This document shows positions 55,813 through 64,000 of a stretch of 64,000 bases of DNA, in pieces. The stretch comes from Nematocida homosporus. Taxonomy: Eukaryota > Microsporidia. A program made the position numbers and the translations under genes. Numbering within the stretch: position 1 is the first letter of the stretch; each line of letters opens with the position of its first letter. The notes under the pieces are model-generated. The model searched no databases. It had not been told where the DNA came from and saw only the letters and a program-made list of their open reading frames with translations. The stretch lies in assembly GCF_024244095.1 (NCBI RefSeq), contig NW_026250688.1, forward strand, positions 62,001 to 126,000. The letters run 5' to 3'.

Positions 55813-56260
55813 ATAAACTAGGTTAGCTTTGATTGGTGTATTTCTTATTACCTTATTTCATATTGAGTTAGTATTATGTGAGTATTATGTGAGTATTGTA
55901 TTGAATGATGTTAGTATCAAGTTAGTATTCTGTGAGTATTATGTGAGTATTGTATTGGATGGTGTTAGTATGAAGTCAAGTTAGTATTATGTGAATATTA
56001 AGTTAGTATTAAGTTAGTATCAAGTTAAGTCAGGTTAGTATTAAGTTAGTATTATGTGAGTATTAAGTGAGTATCAAGTTAAGTCAAGTTAGTATTCTGT
56101 GTGTATTAAGTGAGTATTATGTGAGTATCAAGTTAAGTCAAGTTAGTATTCTGTGAGTATTCTGTGAGTATTAAGTTAGTAGTTCTATCAAACACCAACC
56201 CAATAGTTATATCAATTACTTACTAGTTCTATTTATTATTGACTGAGTACTACCTACTAC
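55813..56260. repeat. 448-bp GTTAGTATTATGTGAG array
   Basis: About 20 imperfect units of AGTTAGTATT, ATGTGAGTATT and CAAGTTAAGTC repeat between 55860 and 56180, C-poor on the plus strand. No gene is seen. It separates the SND2-like and frataxin 3' ends. Confidence 0.8.
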
Positions 56261-56665
56261 TTACTCCAATCCCACGCTCTCTTTCTTAACTTTACTAACC
56301 CGATTATTATTAGCCATCTCATTGGTAAGATTATCGTTACGAGTACTAAGACCATGACTAGCTAAGGAGCTAGTTAGTTCATTAGATAAAAAGCTAAACA
56401 GAGCATCTCCTGAACGGTTAAGCCAACTAATAGGCGCATCACTAGGATGACCACGAAAATGATGTGGACCACTTACTGGTGAAGACAACCAAATCTCTCT
56501 TTTAGGAGGCTGCCGACTAAGAACATAAGTACCTAATAATGGAAAAACAGCAGTTACAACCCCACTACTCTTTTGCACATCTCCACCAAGACTTTCCATC
56601 AAATCAAAAGCTCGGTCAAGTAGAGAAGTAGAGATAGAGTTATAGGTGGATTCAAGCAAGACCAT
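56261..56665 (-). CDS. YFH1: Frataxin
   Basis: From the ATG at 56665 the protein is 134 aa. The frataxin core is clear: LGTYVLSRQPPKREIWLSSPVSG (about 42-64), then PISWLNRSGDALFSFLSNELTSSL. Frataxin assists Fe-S cluster assembly with the Nfs1-Isd11-Isu1 complex, which in reduced parasites sits in the mitosome. An in-frame ATG at 56689 would add eight residues (MRFPIKNF) but overlap gamma-tubulin. Neither start gives a classical mitochondrial presequence. Helix 1, normally very acidic, has few Asp/Glu. A 25-residue polar tail follows the core. Confidence 0.92.
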   Translation of the reverse strand: MVLLESTYNSISTSLLDRAFDLMESLGGDVQKSSGVVTAVFPLLGTYVLSRQPPKREIWLSSPVSGPHHFRGHPSDAPISWLNRSGDALFSFLSNELTSSLASHGLSTRNDNLTNEMANNNRVSKVKKESVGLE

Positions 56666-56675
56666 AAAATTTTTA
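56666..56675. promoter_or_regulatory. 10-bp gap between divergent frataxin and gamma-tubulin starts
   Basis: Only AAAATTTTTA separates the two ATGs. Both promoters must extend into the partner's coding region, or the transcripts overlap. This AT core is the only candidate shared element. Confidence 0.5.
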
Positions 56676-58043
56676 ATGGGGAATCTCATAACACTACAAA
56701 TCGGCCAGTGTGGCAACCAGATAGGGGCTGAATTTTGGGATCGGATCTGTTTAGAACACGGTATTTCCAACTCCGGCGTTGTGACAGCTAAAATTGAAAG
56801 AGATAGAAAAGATGTCTTTTTCTACGAATCTAGCGATGGGCGCTTCTTCCCAAGGAGTTTACTGATTGATCTAGAGCCCCGTGTCGTAACGGCAATTGCT
56901 CAGGAGCGACCAGGACTATTCTCACCCGAAAGTTTTTGGATCGGTAGTGAAGGCGGTGGAGCAGGAAATGTTTGGGCTACAGGCTACCAAAGAGGCCGAG
57001 AGAATGCTGAAGGACTACTAGAACTCGTTCAGCGTGAAGCCGAAAGTTGTGACTCTTTGGATGGTCTTATAATCTTTCATGCCGTAGGAGGTGGCACAGG
57101 TTCAGGATTAGGTTCATTTATACTAGAAGAGTTAAGAGAACGTCTGCCTAAGAAGGCTCTTCAAACAGTTTCAATCTTCCCTAATAATGAAGAGGTAAGT
57201 GATGCAGTAGTTCAGCCGTACAATACAGTACTGGCTTTACGACGACTAAAAGAGTGTGTAGATGGAGTGGTGGCTATGGATAATGGGGCTTTATCTCGAG
57301 TGGTTGGTGATGCTTTAAAAGTCTCTTCCCCGACTTTTGTTCATACTAACCGACTGGCTTCAGCTGTAGTTGCGGCTGCTACGGGTACTTTGCGCTTCCC
57401 TGGCAGTCGGTTTAATGATTTAGCTACTTTACTATCAATGGCTGCCCCTGTGCCTGGCTGCCACTTTTTAGTCCCTTCTTATTCGCCCTTAGTAGAGCCA
57501 GGAGCAGTTGTAGTTCGTAAAACGACTTGTTTAGATGTACAACGCCGACTAGTTCAGCCTAAATCACGACTAGTTACTTTTGAAGAGAGTGAGTCTAATT
57601 ATATGCTAGCTGCAGTTAATATCATGACGGGTGTAGATGCCATGGAGATTGAAAAAAGTATGGTCCGATTACGTCAGAAAGGGAGTTTACGTTTTGCCCC
57701 TTGGGCTCCAGCATCGATTCAAGTTGGTATTAATCAGGCAGCCGATCAAAATGTCTCTGGGTTGTTGCTCAGTAATACGACTGGGATTGGTCGGGCCTTA
57801 CAAAGAATTGCTTCGCAGTACGATAGGTTGAAGAAGCGCAATGCCTTTCTGGATATGTATCGCCGGGAAGGTCAGGAATATGTTGAGGAGTTTGAGCCGG
57901 CTCGTGAATCTTTGCAATGGGTGATTGATGAGTACCGCCGGGCCGAATGTTCAGACTACCCCACCCGCACAAGTTTCCCAGGTCCTGAAGAGTCGGTGGT
58001 AGAAAGAGTATCAGATACGTCGATAAGTCCATGTCCTCAATAA
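56676..58043 (+). CDS. TUB4: Gamma-tubulin
   Basis: Starting at ATG 56676 (MGNLITLQIGQCGNQ) the protein is 455 aa. Tubulin landmarks are the GQCGNQIGAEFW N-terminus, the GTP-binding GGGTGSGLGS (about 137-146) and the VVQPYN-x-x-LALRRL region. Gamma-type features include RKDVFFYESSDGRFFPR, GGGAGNVWATGYQRG and LRFPG. It nucleates microtubules at the spindle plaque. The longer frame upstream would need GTG and is rejected. The C-terminal 30 residues are divergent and Ser/Thr-rich. Confidence 0.96.
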   Translation: MGNLITLQIGQCGNQIGAEFWDRICLEHGISNSGVVTAKIERDRKDVFFYESSDGRFFPRSLLIDLEPRVVTAIAQERPGLFSPESFWIGSEGGGAGNVWATGYQRGRENAEGLLELVQREAESCDSLDGLIIFHAVGGGTGSGLGSFILEELRERLPKKALQTVSIFPNNEEVSDAVVQPYNTVLALRRLKECVDGVVAMDNGALSRVVGDALKVSSPTFVHTNRLASAVVAAATGTLRFPGSRFNDLATLLSMAAPVPGCHFLVPSYSPLVEPGAVVVRKTTCLDVQRRLVQPKSRLVTFEESESNYMLAAVNIMTGVDAMEIEKSMVRLRQKGSLRFAPWAPASIQVGINQAADQNVSGLLLSNTTGIGRALQRIASQYDRLKKRNAFLDMYRREGQEYVEEFEPARESLQWVIDEYRRAECSDYPTRTSFPGPEESVVERVSDTSISPCPQ

Positions 58044-58517
58044 ACACAAAGTAGTTAGTATTGTCTTGAGTTGAGTTAAGTTAAGTTTGTTTTGGGTTTG
58101 GGTTGAGTTGAGTTGAGTTGAGTTAAGTTATGTTTAGTTTGGGTTAAGTAAGTTGAGTTTAGTTTAGTTTGTGTTAAGTTAAGTTAGGATAAGATAAGAT
58201 AAAGATAAGATAGGATAAGATAAGATAAGATAAGATTAAATCAAAATCAAGTTAAGTTTATATTAGATTGTTTACCAAATCTACAAAGTCTACTAAATCT
58301 ATCAAATGCACTAAATCTAGCCTAAGTAACATGGACTAGTTTCTACTGAATGTTTATGACGAAATTTGGTACTTTCACCAGCTGAATAATGAAAACTCAA
58401 AGACTTCATAGCTGATAATAGACTAGGTAGTAATATAGACAGTGATTCATATTTATTGGGCTGGGTATGGGAACCAGGCTAGTTAACTCAGATGGTCCAA
58501 TCAGATCTACAAACAGG
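58044..58517. repeat. 474-bp spacer with GT-rich and GATAAGATAAG arrays
   Basis: GTTGAGTTGAGTT units (58060-58160) pass into a clear run of GATAAGATAAG repeats (58185-58240). The rest (58250-58517) is AT-rich with ATCTACAAA-like triplets and no gene. Plus-strand ORFs at 58467-58784 are shadows of the zeta-COP gene. Confidence 0.7.
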
Positions 58518-59033
58518 TTACTTCTTGAACCAAGAACTGGCAAAGGACTTTTGGGCTTTTTTGAACGCACTAGAGAACTTGGAAGGAATTGGCATAGCTT
58601 CAAGTCCCTCAAAGGTTCGCTTGGGAATCCTTTCTACAATATCAGTGGTGGAGTCAGAGATAAGAACGTTTTTGTAGATAAAAGAGTCAAGAACAAGAAA
58701 GACTTCGTCATAGTGTTTGGTCAGAGACTTTTGGGTCAGCGGGCCTTTAATAGCTTTGACAATAGCAGAATAGAAGGCATCTAGAGCATTGAAGAGCATG
58801 ATTTCGTTTTCAGTAATGGGGGCATACAATAAGAGATAGACGTCTTCAACAGCTTTGTAAAGAACAAGGTGTGAGTCGAATAAAAGAATGTTTCCTTCAG
58901 TCTCTTTAGCTTTGTTGAACATTTTGACCTCAAGTTCTTTGGTTTCTGCTGAGATCGAAAGTGGGGTACCTAAAAGACGAATTCCACCTTCACCAATGAT
59001 AGCAAGTCCGTAAACTATTTCCAAAGATGACAT
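58518..59033 (-). CDS. RET3: Coatomer zeta subunit
   Basis: The start is set at ATG 59033 (171 aa), as the longer frame uses TTG. The longin fold of zeta-COP is visible: MSSLEIVYGLAIIGEGGIRL, FNKAKETEGNILLFDSHLVLYK, DVYLLLYAPITENEIMLFNAL, VFLVLDSFIYKNVLISDS and a short basic tail (ASSWFKK). Within COPI it pairs with gamma-COP to bind dilysine cargo and Arf1, retrieving proteins from Golgi to ER. The RINT1/TIP20-like tether that receives such vesicles lies at 34.4 kb. Confidence 0.88.
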   Translation of the reverse strand: MSSLEIVYGLAIIGEGGIRLLGTPLSISAETKELEVKMFNKAKETEGNILLFDSHLVLYKAVEDVYLLLYAPITENEIMLFNALDAFYSAIVKAIKGPLTQKSLTKHYDEVFLVLDSFIYKNVLISDSTTDIVERIPKRTFEGLEAMPIPSKFSSAFKKAQKSFASSWFKK

Positions 59034-59175
59034 AAACAAACATAAAAAAGAAATGGGTTATGTATTGAGTTAGCATTGCACTGAGTTAGTATGGGCTGGG
59101 GTGGTGTTGTGTTTTGATTGGGGTTGTTTCTCGTATACCTATCTTGTCTTTTGATTTTCCTTTTTGAGATGAGAT

Positions 59176-62055
59176 TTAGATGATTTCGGGGAATGAGTTG
59201 TTAAAGCGTTGGGTGGATTTTTGATATTCCTGAACAAGTCGTGATTCTTGTTTGAGGTCATTAGAGATGGGAACGCCTACTTTAGCGAAGAGAAGAAGGA
59301 GTTCGGCCCGTTCGTCTGAAGTAATCTCAGTACAGACTCGGAAGAAGGCGTCTTTGAGCTCTTGGATGTTGCCTTTCTGGGAGAAGATAAGAGTGAGAAG
59401 AGAAAGGGAGAGTCCATCAAATGTAGTCAGATCGGTTTCTAAAGCAATATCTGGGGCAGCCGAACAGTCGCAATAAAGGAACTTGGCTTGGGCTTTAATC
59501 TCATTATTACTGGCGGCCATTTGCTTACTCGCGAATTTGAGCAGGTTTTGGTTGGTTTCACTGGAGAGGGTGACATTCTTTTTGAAGTAGGAGAGGATGG
59601 CTAAGAGAAAGGCCATGAACTTATCAGTAAGAGAGACGGCAGCTGGAAGTGCAATAAGTGCATTGACAAACTTATCTGAAATTGGGGTGTCATTGATTTT
59701 GGCTAAGAAAGAAACAATAATCTTGCGGCGCTGCGTATCGATATTTTGGGCTGTTTTGGAAAGTTTGTGGAACTCTTTGATACTATTGTGAGTCTTGAGT
59801 TTGTCAGTGCCGAGTCGTTTGAAGACGGTCTCTTCGATAATTGAGTACTCTTCTTCTTGGGTCTCTGGATTAAGAACCTTCTTCTCTTTCATGTTGACCC
59901 GGAAAGTGTCGTAGCCTTGCTGGCCCTTCTCAAGTTGCTTGGTTTCAAGTTGAGCGGCATGAATGGCAGTGAGGTCAATTTCCGTGAGAAAAAGAGAGGC
60001 AATCGTCTCGCGCACGATGGGTTTAGCTTCAATGTAGTCTTTAGGAATACGGGAGGCTTTACTGCCCTCTTTCTGCTCGGCTTCGGTATAGAAGCCATCA
60101 AGTTCCATGAGTTTACGCGCCAAAAGAGCTAAGGCTTCTTTATGGCATTGGCTAATTAGGATACCCACACACTCTTTAAGTGAGCAGGCGAACTGAGGAT
60201 TCTTGACGTACTTGGGAAGAGTAATAAGAAAGATAGCATCGTAGATGTAGCCATTAGTTAGAAAGGCCGAAATACTTGGCATTTCAAAGATATCCACTAC
60301 AGCCGCAATATTAGAGATAAGCCCGATAGGTGCCCGAAGACCGAGTATATCGTTAGCCAGAAGACCAGGCTCCGGCCGAGCAACCGATTCTCTGGCCAAG
60401 TACCCAATTGTCTTCCACTTTTCAGCCATCACGGTCTCCTTTAGTATATTAAGATCAGGATGCTTCTCTTCATTCTGGTCCTTAGTTGGAACCGCAACTT
60501 GACTAACCAGCTCAAAGTATTGCGCGTAAGGAATTGTGTTCACTGCCGCCGCATGGGATAGATAAACCACCAAATGCCCCAGCTTAATTTGGGCAACCAA
60601 ATAAAGAAGAGAGTCATAAGATACGCGTTTCTTCCACTCGCTACTAGCTTTGATGTTCTTAGCCGTGGTTTTGTAGAGGTGTTCCAAAGCCGAGGCAAAG
60701 ACCAAGTGTCGTTGGGGGTCCATAGTAACATTGTTTAAATGGTCACCACTGCCACTGGACAAGTCTTGCTCACCAAGCTGGGCACTAGCACTAGAAGAGT
60801 CTGAATTACCCTCAACCTGGTCAGTATACTCCACATCTTCCATTTCCGGAATGATCTGCACATGGCCCTGCTCCTGCACAGTCCTCTTCTCAACCCGGTT
60901 ACTGACCTTCTCGGCATCCATCGGGCCTGTTTTACTCGTAATCGTACGATTAATGATTGCATTGGCTAAACTCGCAATTGCATCGATTATATCAGTGATT
61001 TCATCCGCCGCAAAGGTTTCACATGCCTCCTCAGTAAAGACATTAGCAAAGTAAGTAAAGTAAGTGACTGTTGATCCAAAATCATCATCAAATGCATCCG
61101 GATGGGCCAAAAGCAAAGCCCAAATTGCACGCGCAATACTAGCCGTATTCTTCTCAACTGTGTTCCCAGATGCATACTCCTGCAACTTAGCAAACATCGG
61201 CTCTAACGGTTTCATAGCTAAGTTGCGATCATTAATCGTGTACATCAGCGAATAAATCACCTTACGATCGTACGCCTGCAAAAGAATACCAGCCGCCACC
61301 TCTTTATAATAGGCCACTACATGTCCTTTCCCGTACAACCCCACTATAGCCTCCCTCATCTCCGGAGTCTGGTTCAACTCTCCTACCAGCCCAAAAGAAG
61401 TCTCAATTCGCACATCATACTTCACCTTCGTTTTGAACAACGACCAGACAATAGAGGAATAAGGAATCGTTTCGGTATAGATCTGCCGAAAACTCTTCAC
61501 CAATAAACTCAACTGTTTCACACACTTATTTGATAAAAAGAGCTCTTCCGTTGCCAAATAAGGAAACAAAAACAAAGCAATATACGGACTCTCAGCCCGG
61601 CGCATAATCTGCATAAACAGACTCTCCATCGACTCAGCACTCATCCGACTCGTCACCTTCGCCAACTTCTCCACCTTCTCCATATAATTCCGGTTCTGGC
61701 AGTACCTTAAAGTCAACTTATCCACCAGTAATTTAGCCCGGCCTAAATCCTGCGGTCTTTCCCGCTGCTGTTTCCCACCCAACTTCTCCTCCTCCAATTC
61801 CGGCTGAGGCTCTAACTTCCGCGATAAGGAAGTCCCATAAAGACTGTCCTGAGTCTCCAGAAAGTTCTTAGTAATCTTCTTAACCACCGGCTGCGACCTA
61901 TCTAAAGACGCCCCAACTTTAATTTCACGTTCAGCAATCTTAAGAGTTTCGCCATTGTTTTTGATTGTTGTTTCTTTAGTCGCAAGATTCTCTCTAACCA
62001 CACGCCCGTCCTCCTTCTTCTCTCGGGAGATAGATACATTCTTCTTACTTCCCAT
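59176..62055 (-). CDS. Large helical protein, 959 aa, unassigned
   Basis: I do not recognise this protein. The first 60 residues are Lys/Glu-rich and probably disordered. Residues 100-370 and 430-940 look like helical repeats of HEAT/ARM type: amphipathic helices, regular Leu/Ala, few Gly/Pro. An acidic, Ser-rich linker (about 385-430, with QVEGNSDSSSASAQ) divides them. No signal peptide, membrane span or catalytic motif is seen. A scaffold in ribosome biogenesis, condensin/cohesin or nuclear transport would fit the shape but is speculation. It is divergent from MED14 with 95 bp between start codons. Confidence 0.75.
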   Translation of the reverse strand: MGSKKNVSISREKKEDGRVVRENLATKETTIKNNGETLKIAEREIKVGASLDRSQPVVKKITKNFLETQDSLYGTSLSRKLEPQPELEEEKLGGKQQRERPQDLGRAKLLVDKLTLRYCQNRNYMEKVEKLAKVTSRMSAESMESLFMQIMRRAESPYIALFLFPYLATEELFLSNKCVKQLSLLVKSFRQIYTETIPYSSIVWSLFKTKVKYDVRIETSFGLVGELNQTPEMREAIVGLYGKGHVVAYYKEVAAGILLQAYDRKVIYSLMYTINDRNLAMKPLEPMFAKLQEYASGNTVEKNTASIARAIWALLLAHPDAFDDDFGSTVTYFTYFANVFTEEACETFAADEITDIIDAIASLANAIINRTITSKTGPMDAEKVSNRVEKRTVQEQGHVQIIPEMEDVEYTDQVEGNSDSSSASAQLGEQDLSSGSGDHLNNVTMDPQRHLVFASALEHLYKTTAKNIKASSEWKKRVSYDSLLYLVAQIKLGHLVVYLSHAAAVNTIPYAQYFELVSQVAVPTKDQNEEKHPDLNILKETVMAEKWKTIGYLARESVARPEPGLLANDILGLRAPIGLISNIAAVVDIFEMPSISAFLTNGYIYDAIFLITLPKYVKNPQFACSLKECVGILISQCHKEALALLARKLMELDGFYTEAEQKEGSKASRIPKDYIEAKPIVRETIASLFLTEIDLTAIHAAQLETKQLEKGQQGYDTFRVNMKEKKVLNPETQEEEYSIIEETVFKRLGTDKLKTHNSIKEFHKLSKTAQNIDTQRRKIIVSFLAKINDTPISDKFVNALIALPAAVSLTDKFMAFLLAILSYFKKNVTLSSETNQNLLKFASKQMAASNNEIKAQAKFLYCDCSAAPDIALETDLTTFDGLSLSLLTLIFSQKGNIQELKDAFFRVCTEITSDERAELLLLFAKVGVPISNDLKQESRLVQEYQKSTQRFNNSFPEII

Positions 62056-62150
62056 TCACCCCCTAATCTCCACTAAACCCTTAAATTAGAACTCCAAAAC
62101 GTATCAGAATCTCTACCAATTATATAATAGCTTCTATTTTTTATTTGTAC
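62056..62150. promoter_or_regulatory. 95-bp bidirectional promoter region
   Basis: It separates the ATG of the 959-aa gene (minus) from that of MED14 (plus). It contains ATTATATAATAG at about 62119-62130, a TATA-like element about 25 bp before MED14, followed by a T-rich stretch. Confidence 0.5.
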
Positions 62151-64000
62151 ATGAAAGTTCGTCTCTCTCTTTCTGATTCTACTAAGCATCTGATAGTCCG
62201 TTTTCCTAAATCCGTGCTCGAAATTGACGAATCACCCAAAATCTGCCTATCTAAGCTCATTCGCTCTAAAATTCAATTCATCCTTAATTCAATCTACAGT
62301 ATACTATCTAGCGATACCAAAGAACAAGAAAAACGCCGTAAGATTATTCGCTTGTACATGCGCGAGTCCAACGAACTAGTTAAACTCCTAGCAGCCACTT
62401 TAGCTGCTAAGTACTTCGCACCCATTGGTATGCTCGAATCAAAGACCTTTCGCGTCCAGAAGTACAACACTGAGCAAGAACAGTTGGCTGACCAGCTAGT
62501 TTATAAATGCAACGAGTTAAGAATGCAAGTTTCTTCCAGTTATGATATTGAAAGGGCGATTGATGTTCTGGGTCGTGGTCTTACAGACTTTCCCAGTTCA
62601 GTTGAGACACTTTCAGAATCTCTGGTCCGACCTACTCCACCAGTACAGTCCTTTAGTCGGATTGAGCAGATGCTGAAGATGCATGCCCAACGCGCGGGTA
62701 TTTGGAAATCAGCCGAAGTAAGTTATACGGTTAAGGATGGCCAGTTGATCTTAGAGTCTTATGGGTTCTGTACTACTCTAATTCTTCATGCCGATGCTGA
62801 ATCTCCTCAATGGCACATTCTTTCTATTACGTCATTAGAACATGAAGGGAGGACTATCTCTCCTAAAGCCATTCGGGGCAGCAACTTACTTAAAGAGGTT
62901 TTAGGAGTCACTAAGTATGCTAAAGTTGTCTTAGAAGCCGAAAGTATGTTCAAAACTTTGAAAGAGATAGCGGAAAAACGTGTTTTTGAAATTGAAGTTA
63001 CAGGTACAACAAAAGAATTTCAAGCTTCTATCTTTGGTATGTTTAAAGTCCAGGTTAGTATTAAGAAGAACTGGAATGGTCCGACTTTAATGGCTATCTT
63101 TCGCCATCTTTCTGAAGAGAAGCTTTTTAAAGATAAGATTTTGGAACGGGTTGTAAGTGAGATTAATCAACACTTAAAGAAGGAGTACTCTCCTAATATG
63201 GTTTTCTCTCTTTCTCGTGGTCTGTTTTGTGGTGAGCATCCAATTGCTAGTTTTAAAGAACTCCAGAATGAAAACTTCCTTGATAGAAACCGACCTAAAG
63301 CCTGGCAAGTCCCAGGTACACTTTGTAAAGAAAAGGTCTCTATTATGGTAGATGGTTCAGCCCTTCAAACCAATTTGTTTCTTAAAGATAGTTCAAATGA
63401 TTTCTTAGCTCTTCTCTGGGATACACCCCAACAGACTTTACGACTCTTCTACGGCACTGACCATCATAACCAACTACCTACAGCTACTGAACTTCCTATT
63501 AATCCTTCTGAAACTGCTTCTTTCTATCTTGAAACCAAACAACAAACCAAAACCCAAATAGATCTTATTACGCAACGCCCCAGACAATTACTTACTCTGA
63601 TTGGTGCCTACCAAACAATCTTATCTCTTAAACATACTAAGGTTAAAATTGCCTTAGATACTAGTCTGCACCTTATTCTGAACAATCTAGTTAGTATCCA
63701 AATAGAAGGTAAAGATAGTGATAAAAACATCACTGAAATCATTGGACCAAAAGTCTGTATTAAGGACCGTATGAACAAGAAAGAAGCTATCGCCCTTTTC
63801 TGGATTACTGTCTTACTACAAGGCATGATTTCTAACCAACAGATTTTCTTAGCTGAACAGTATCGCTCTATCATTGTTTCCGGATCAATTAACCACCCTA
63901 AACATACTGGTGAAAACGAACTCGTCTTTCTGAAAGAACAAACTCACTTTGCTTTACATTATGTGCGTGGCAGTTTACGTTGCTCATCCGATCATCCTAT
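62151..64000 (+). CDS. MED14: Mediator subunit Med14/Rgr1, 3' partial
   Basis: An open frame runs from ATG 62151 to the right edge (616 codons), so the C-terminus is outside the window. The N-terminal part shows Med14 signatures: LSKLIRSKIQFILNSIYSIL, then RRKIIRLYMRESNELVKLL, and VSSSYDIERAIDVLGRG at about 127-143, which matches the L-P-P-Y-D-x-x-x-A-x-D-V-L pattern. A beta-rich repeat region follows (VSYTVKDGQLILESYGF, about 188). Med14 is the architectural backbone of Mediator linking head, middle and tail, in the nucleus. Identity rests on these conserved stretches. Confidence 0.78.
   Translation, partial: MKVRLSLSDSTKHLIVRFPKSVLEIDESPKICLSKLIRSKIQFILNSIYSILSSDTKEQEKRRKIIRLYMRESNELVKLLAATLAAKYFAPIGMLESKTFRVQKYNTEQEQLADQLVYKCNELRMQVSSSYDIERAIDVLGRGLTDFPSSVETLSESLVRPTPPVQSFSRIEQMLKMHAQRAGIWKSAEVSYTVKDGQLILESYGFCTTLILHADAESPQWHILSITSLEHEGRTISPKAIRGSNLLKEVLGVTKYAKVVLEAESMFKTLKEIAEKRVFEIEVTGTTKEFQASIFGMFKVQVSIKKNWNGPTLMAIFRHLSEEKLFKDKILERVVSEINQHLKKEYSPNMVFSLSRGLFCGEHPIASFKELQNENFLDRNRPKAWQVPGTLCKEKVSIMVDGSALQTNLFLKDSSNDFLALLWDTPQQTLRLFYGTDHHNQLPTATELPINPSETASFYLETKQQTKTQIDLITQRPRQLLTLIGAYQTILSLKHTKVKIALDTSLHLILNNLVSIQIEGKDSDKNITEIIGPKVCIKDRMNKKEAIALFWITVLLQGMISNQQIFLAEQYRSIIVSGSINHPKHTGENELVFLKEQTHFALHYVRGSLRCSSDHP

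Noticed and set aside
56690..56770. N-terminal extension of frataxin over the gamma-tubulin start
   Set aside because: The longest frame begins with TTG and would overlap gamma-tubulin coding sequence by about 95 bp; ATGs at 56665 or 56689 are preferable.

Overview
The window looks like a compact, intron-poor nuclear genome segment from a reduced fungal-type eukaryote, most plausibly a microsporidian. The reasons are: uninterrupted ORFs throughout, several gene pairs separated by only 0-33 bp, shortened versions of conserved fungal/animal proteins, a frataxin suited to a relict mitochondrion, and lineage-specific secreted protein families. No intron, rRNA or tRNA was recognised. The species cannot be named from the sequence, and a related reduced opisthokont is not excluded.

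Layout. 1-8.9 kb: a 5'-truncated paladin-like phosphatase, a multipass membrane protein with PSAP and PPPY motifs, TRM11, a 68-aa coiled-coil ORF, PMS1, and an unknown 187-aa protein. 8.9-14.7 kb: a divergent formin and a secreted M16 (insulinase-fold) protein without its zinc motif. 15.5-25.4 kb: a 3306-aa TRA1/TRRAP pseudokinase. 26-30.3 kb: two secreted lineage-specific proteins. 30.7-36.2 kb: LSM4, an AGPAT/LCLAT-type acyltransferase, RCL1 and a RINT1/TIP20-like protein. 37-40.3 kb: a second member of the 26-kb secreted family and a decayed third fragment. 40.6-44.3 kb: an ISWI remodeller and RRP4. 44.3-45.8 kb: a repeat-rich spacer with a T-rich satellite. 45.8-51.1 kb: an M17 aminopeptidase, a C2H2 factor, SMC5 and, on the minus strand, a U6 snRNA gene. 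52-56.7 kb: a Cys-rich secreted protein, a six-BRCT protein, SND2/TMEM208 and frataxin. 56.7-64 kb: gamma-tubulin, zeta-COP, an unknown 959-aa protein and the 5' part of MED14.

Functional links. RNA processing is well represented: U6 with LSM4, RRP4 of the exosome, RCL1 of the small-subunit processome, and TRM11. So are transcription and chromatin (TRA1, MED14, ISWI, C2H2), genome maintenance (PMS1, SMC5, BRCT protein), and secretory traffic (zeta-COP, RINT1/TIP20, SND2, acyltransferase). The secreted M16, paralogue-family, orphan and Cys-rich proteins form the likely host-facing set.

The least expected items are in the spacers. They are a U6 gene with an altered ACAGAGA box and an internally consistent fold, a dispersed noncoding family with a TGACGTCAT core (four copies), further repeats tied to the decayed secreted-protein copy, and strand-biased GT/AC simple arrays that resemble in-frame low-complexity inserts in several genes. 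All identifications come from reading motifs by eye; no database search was possible.
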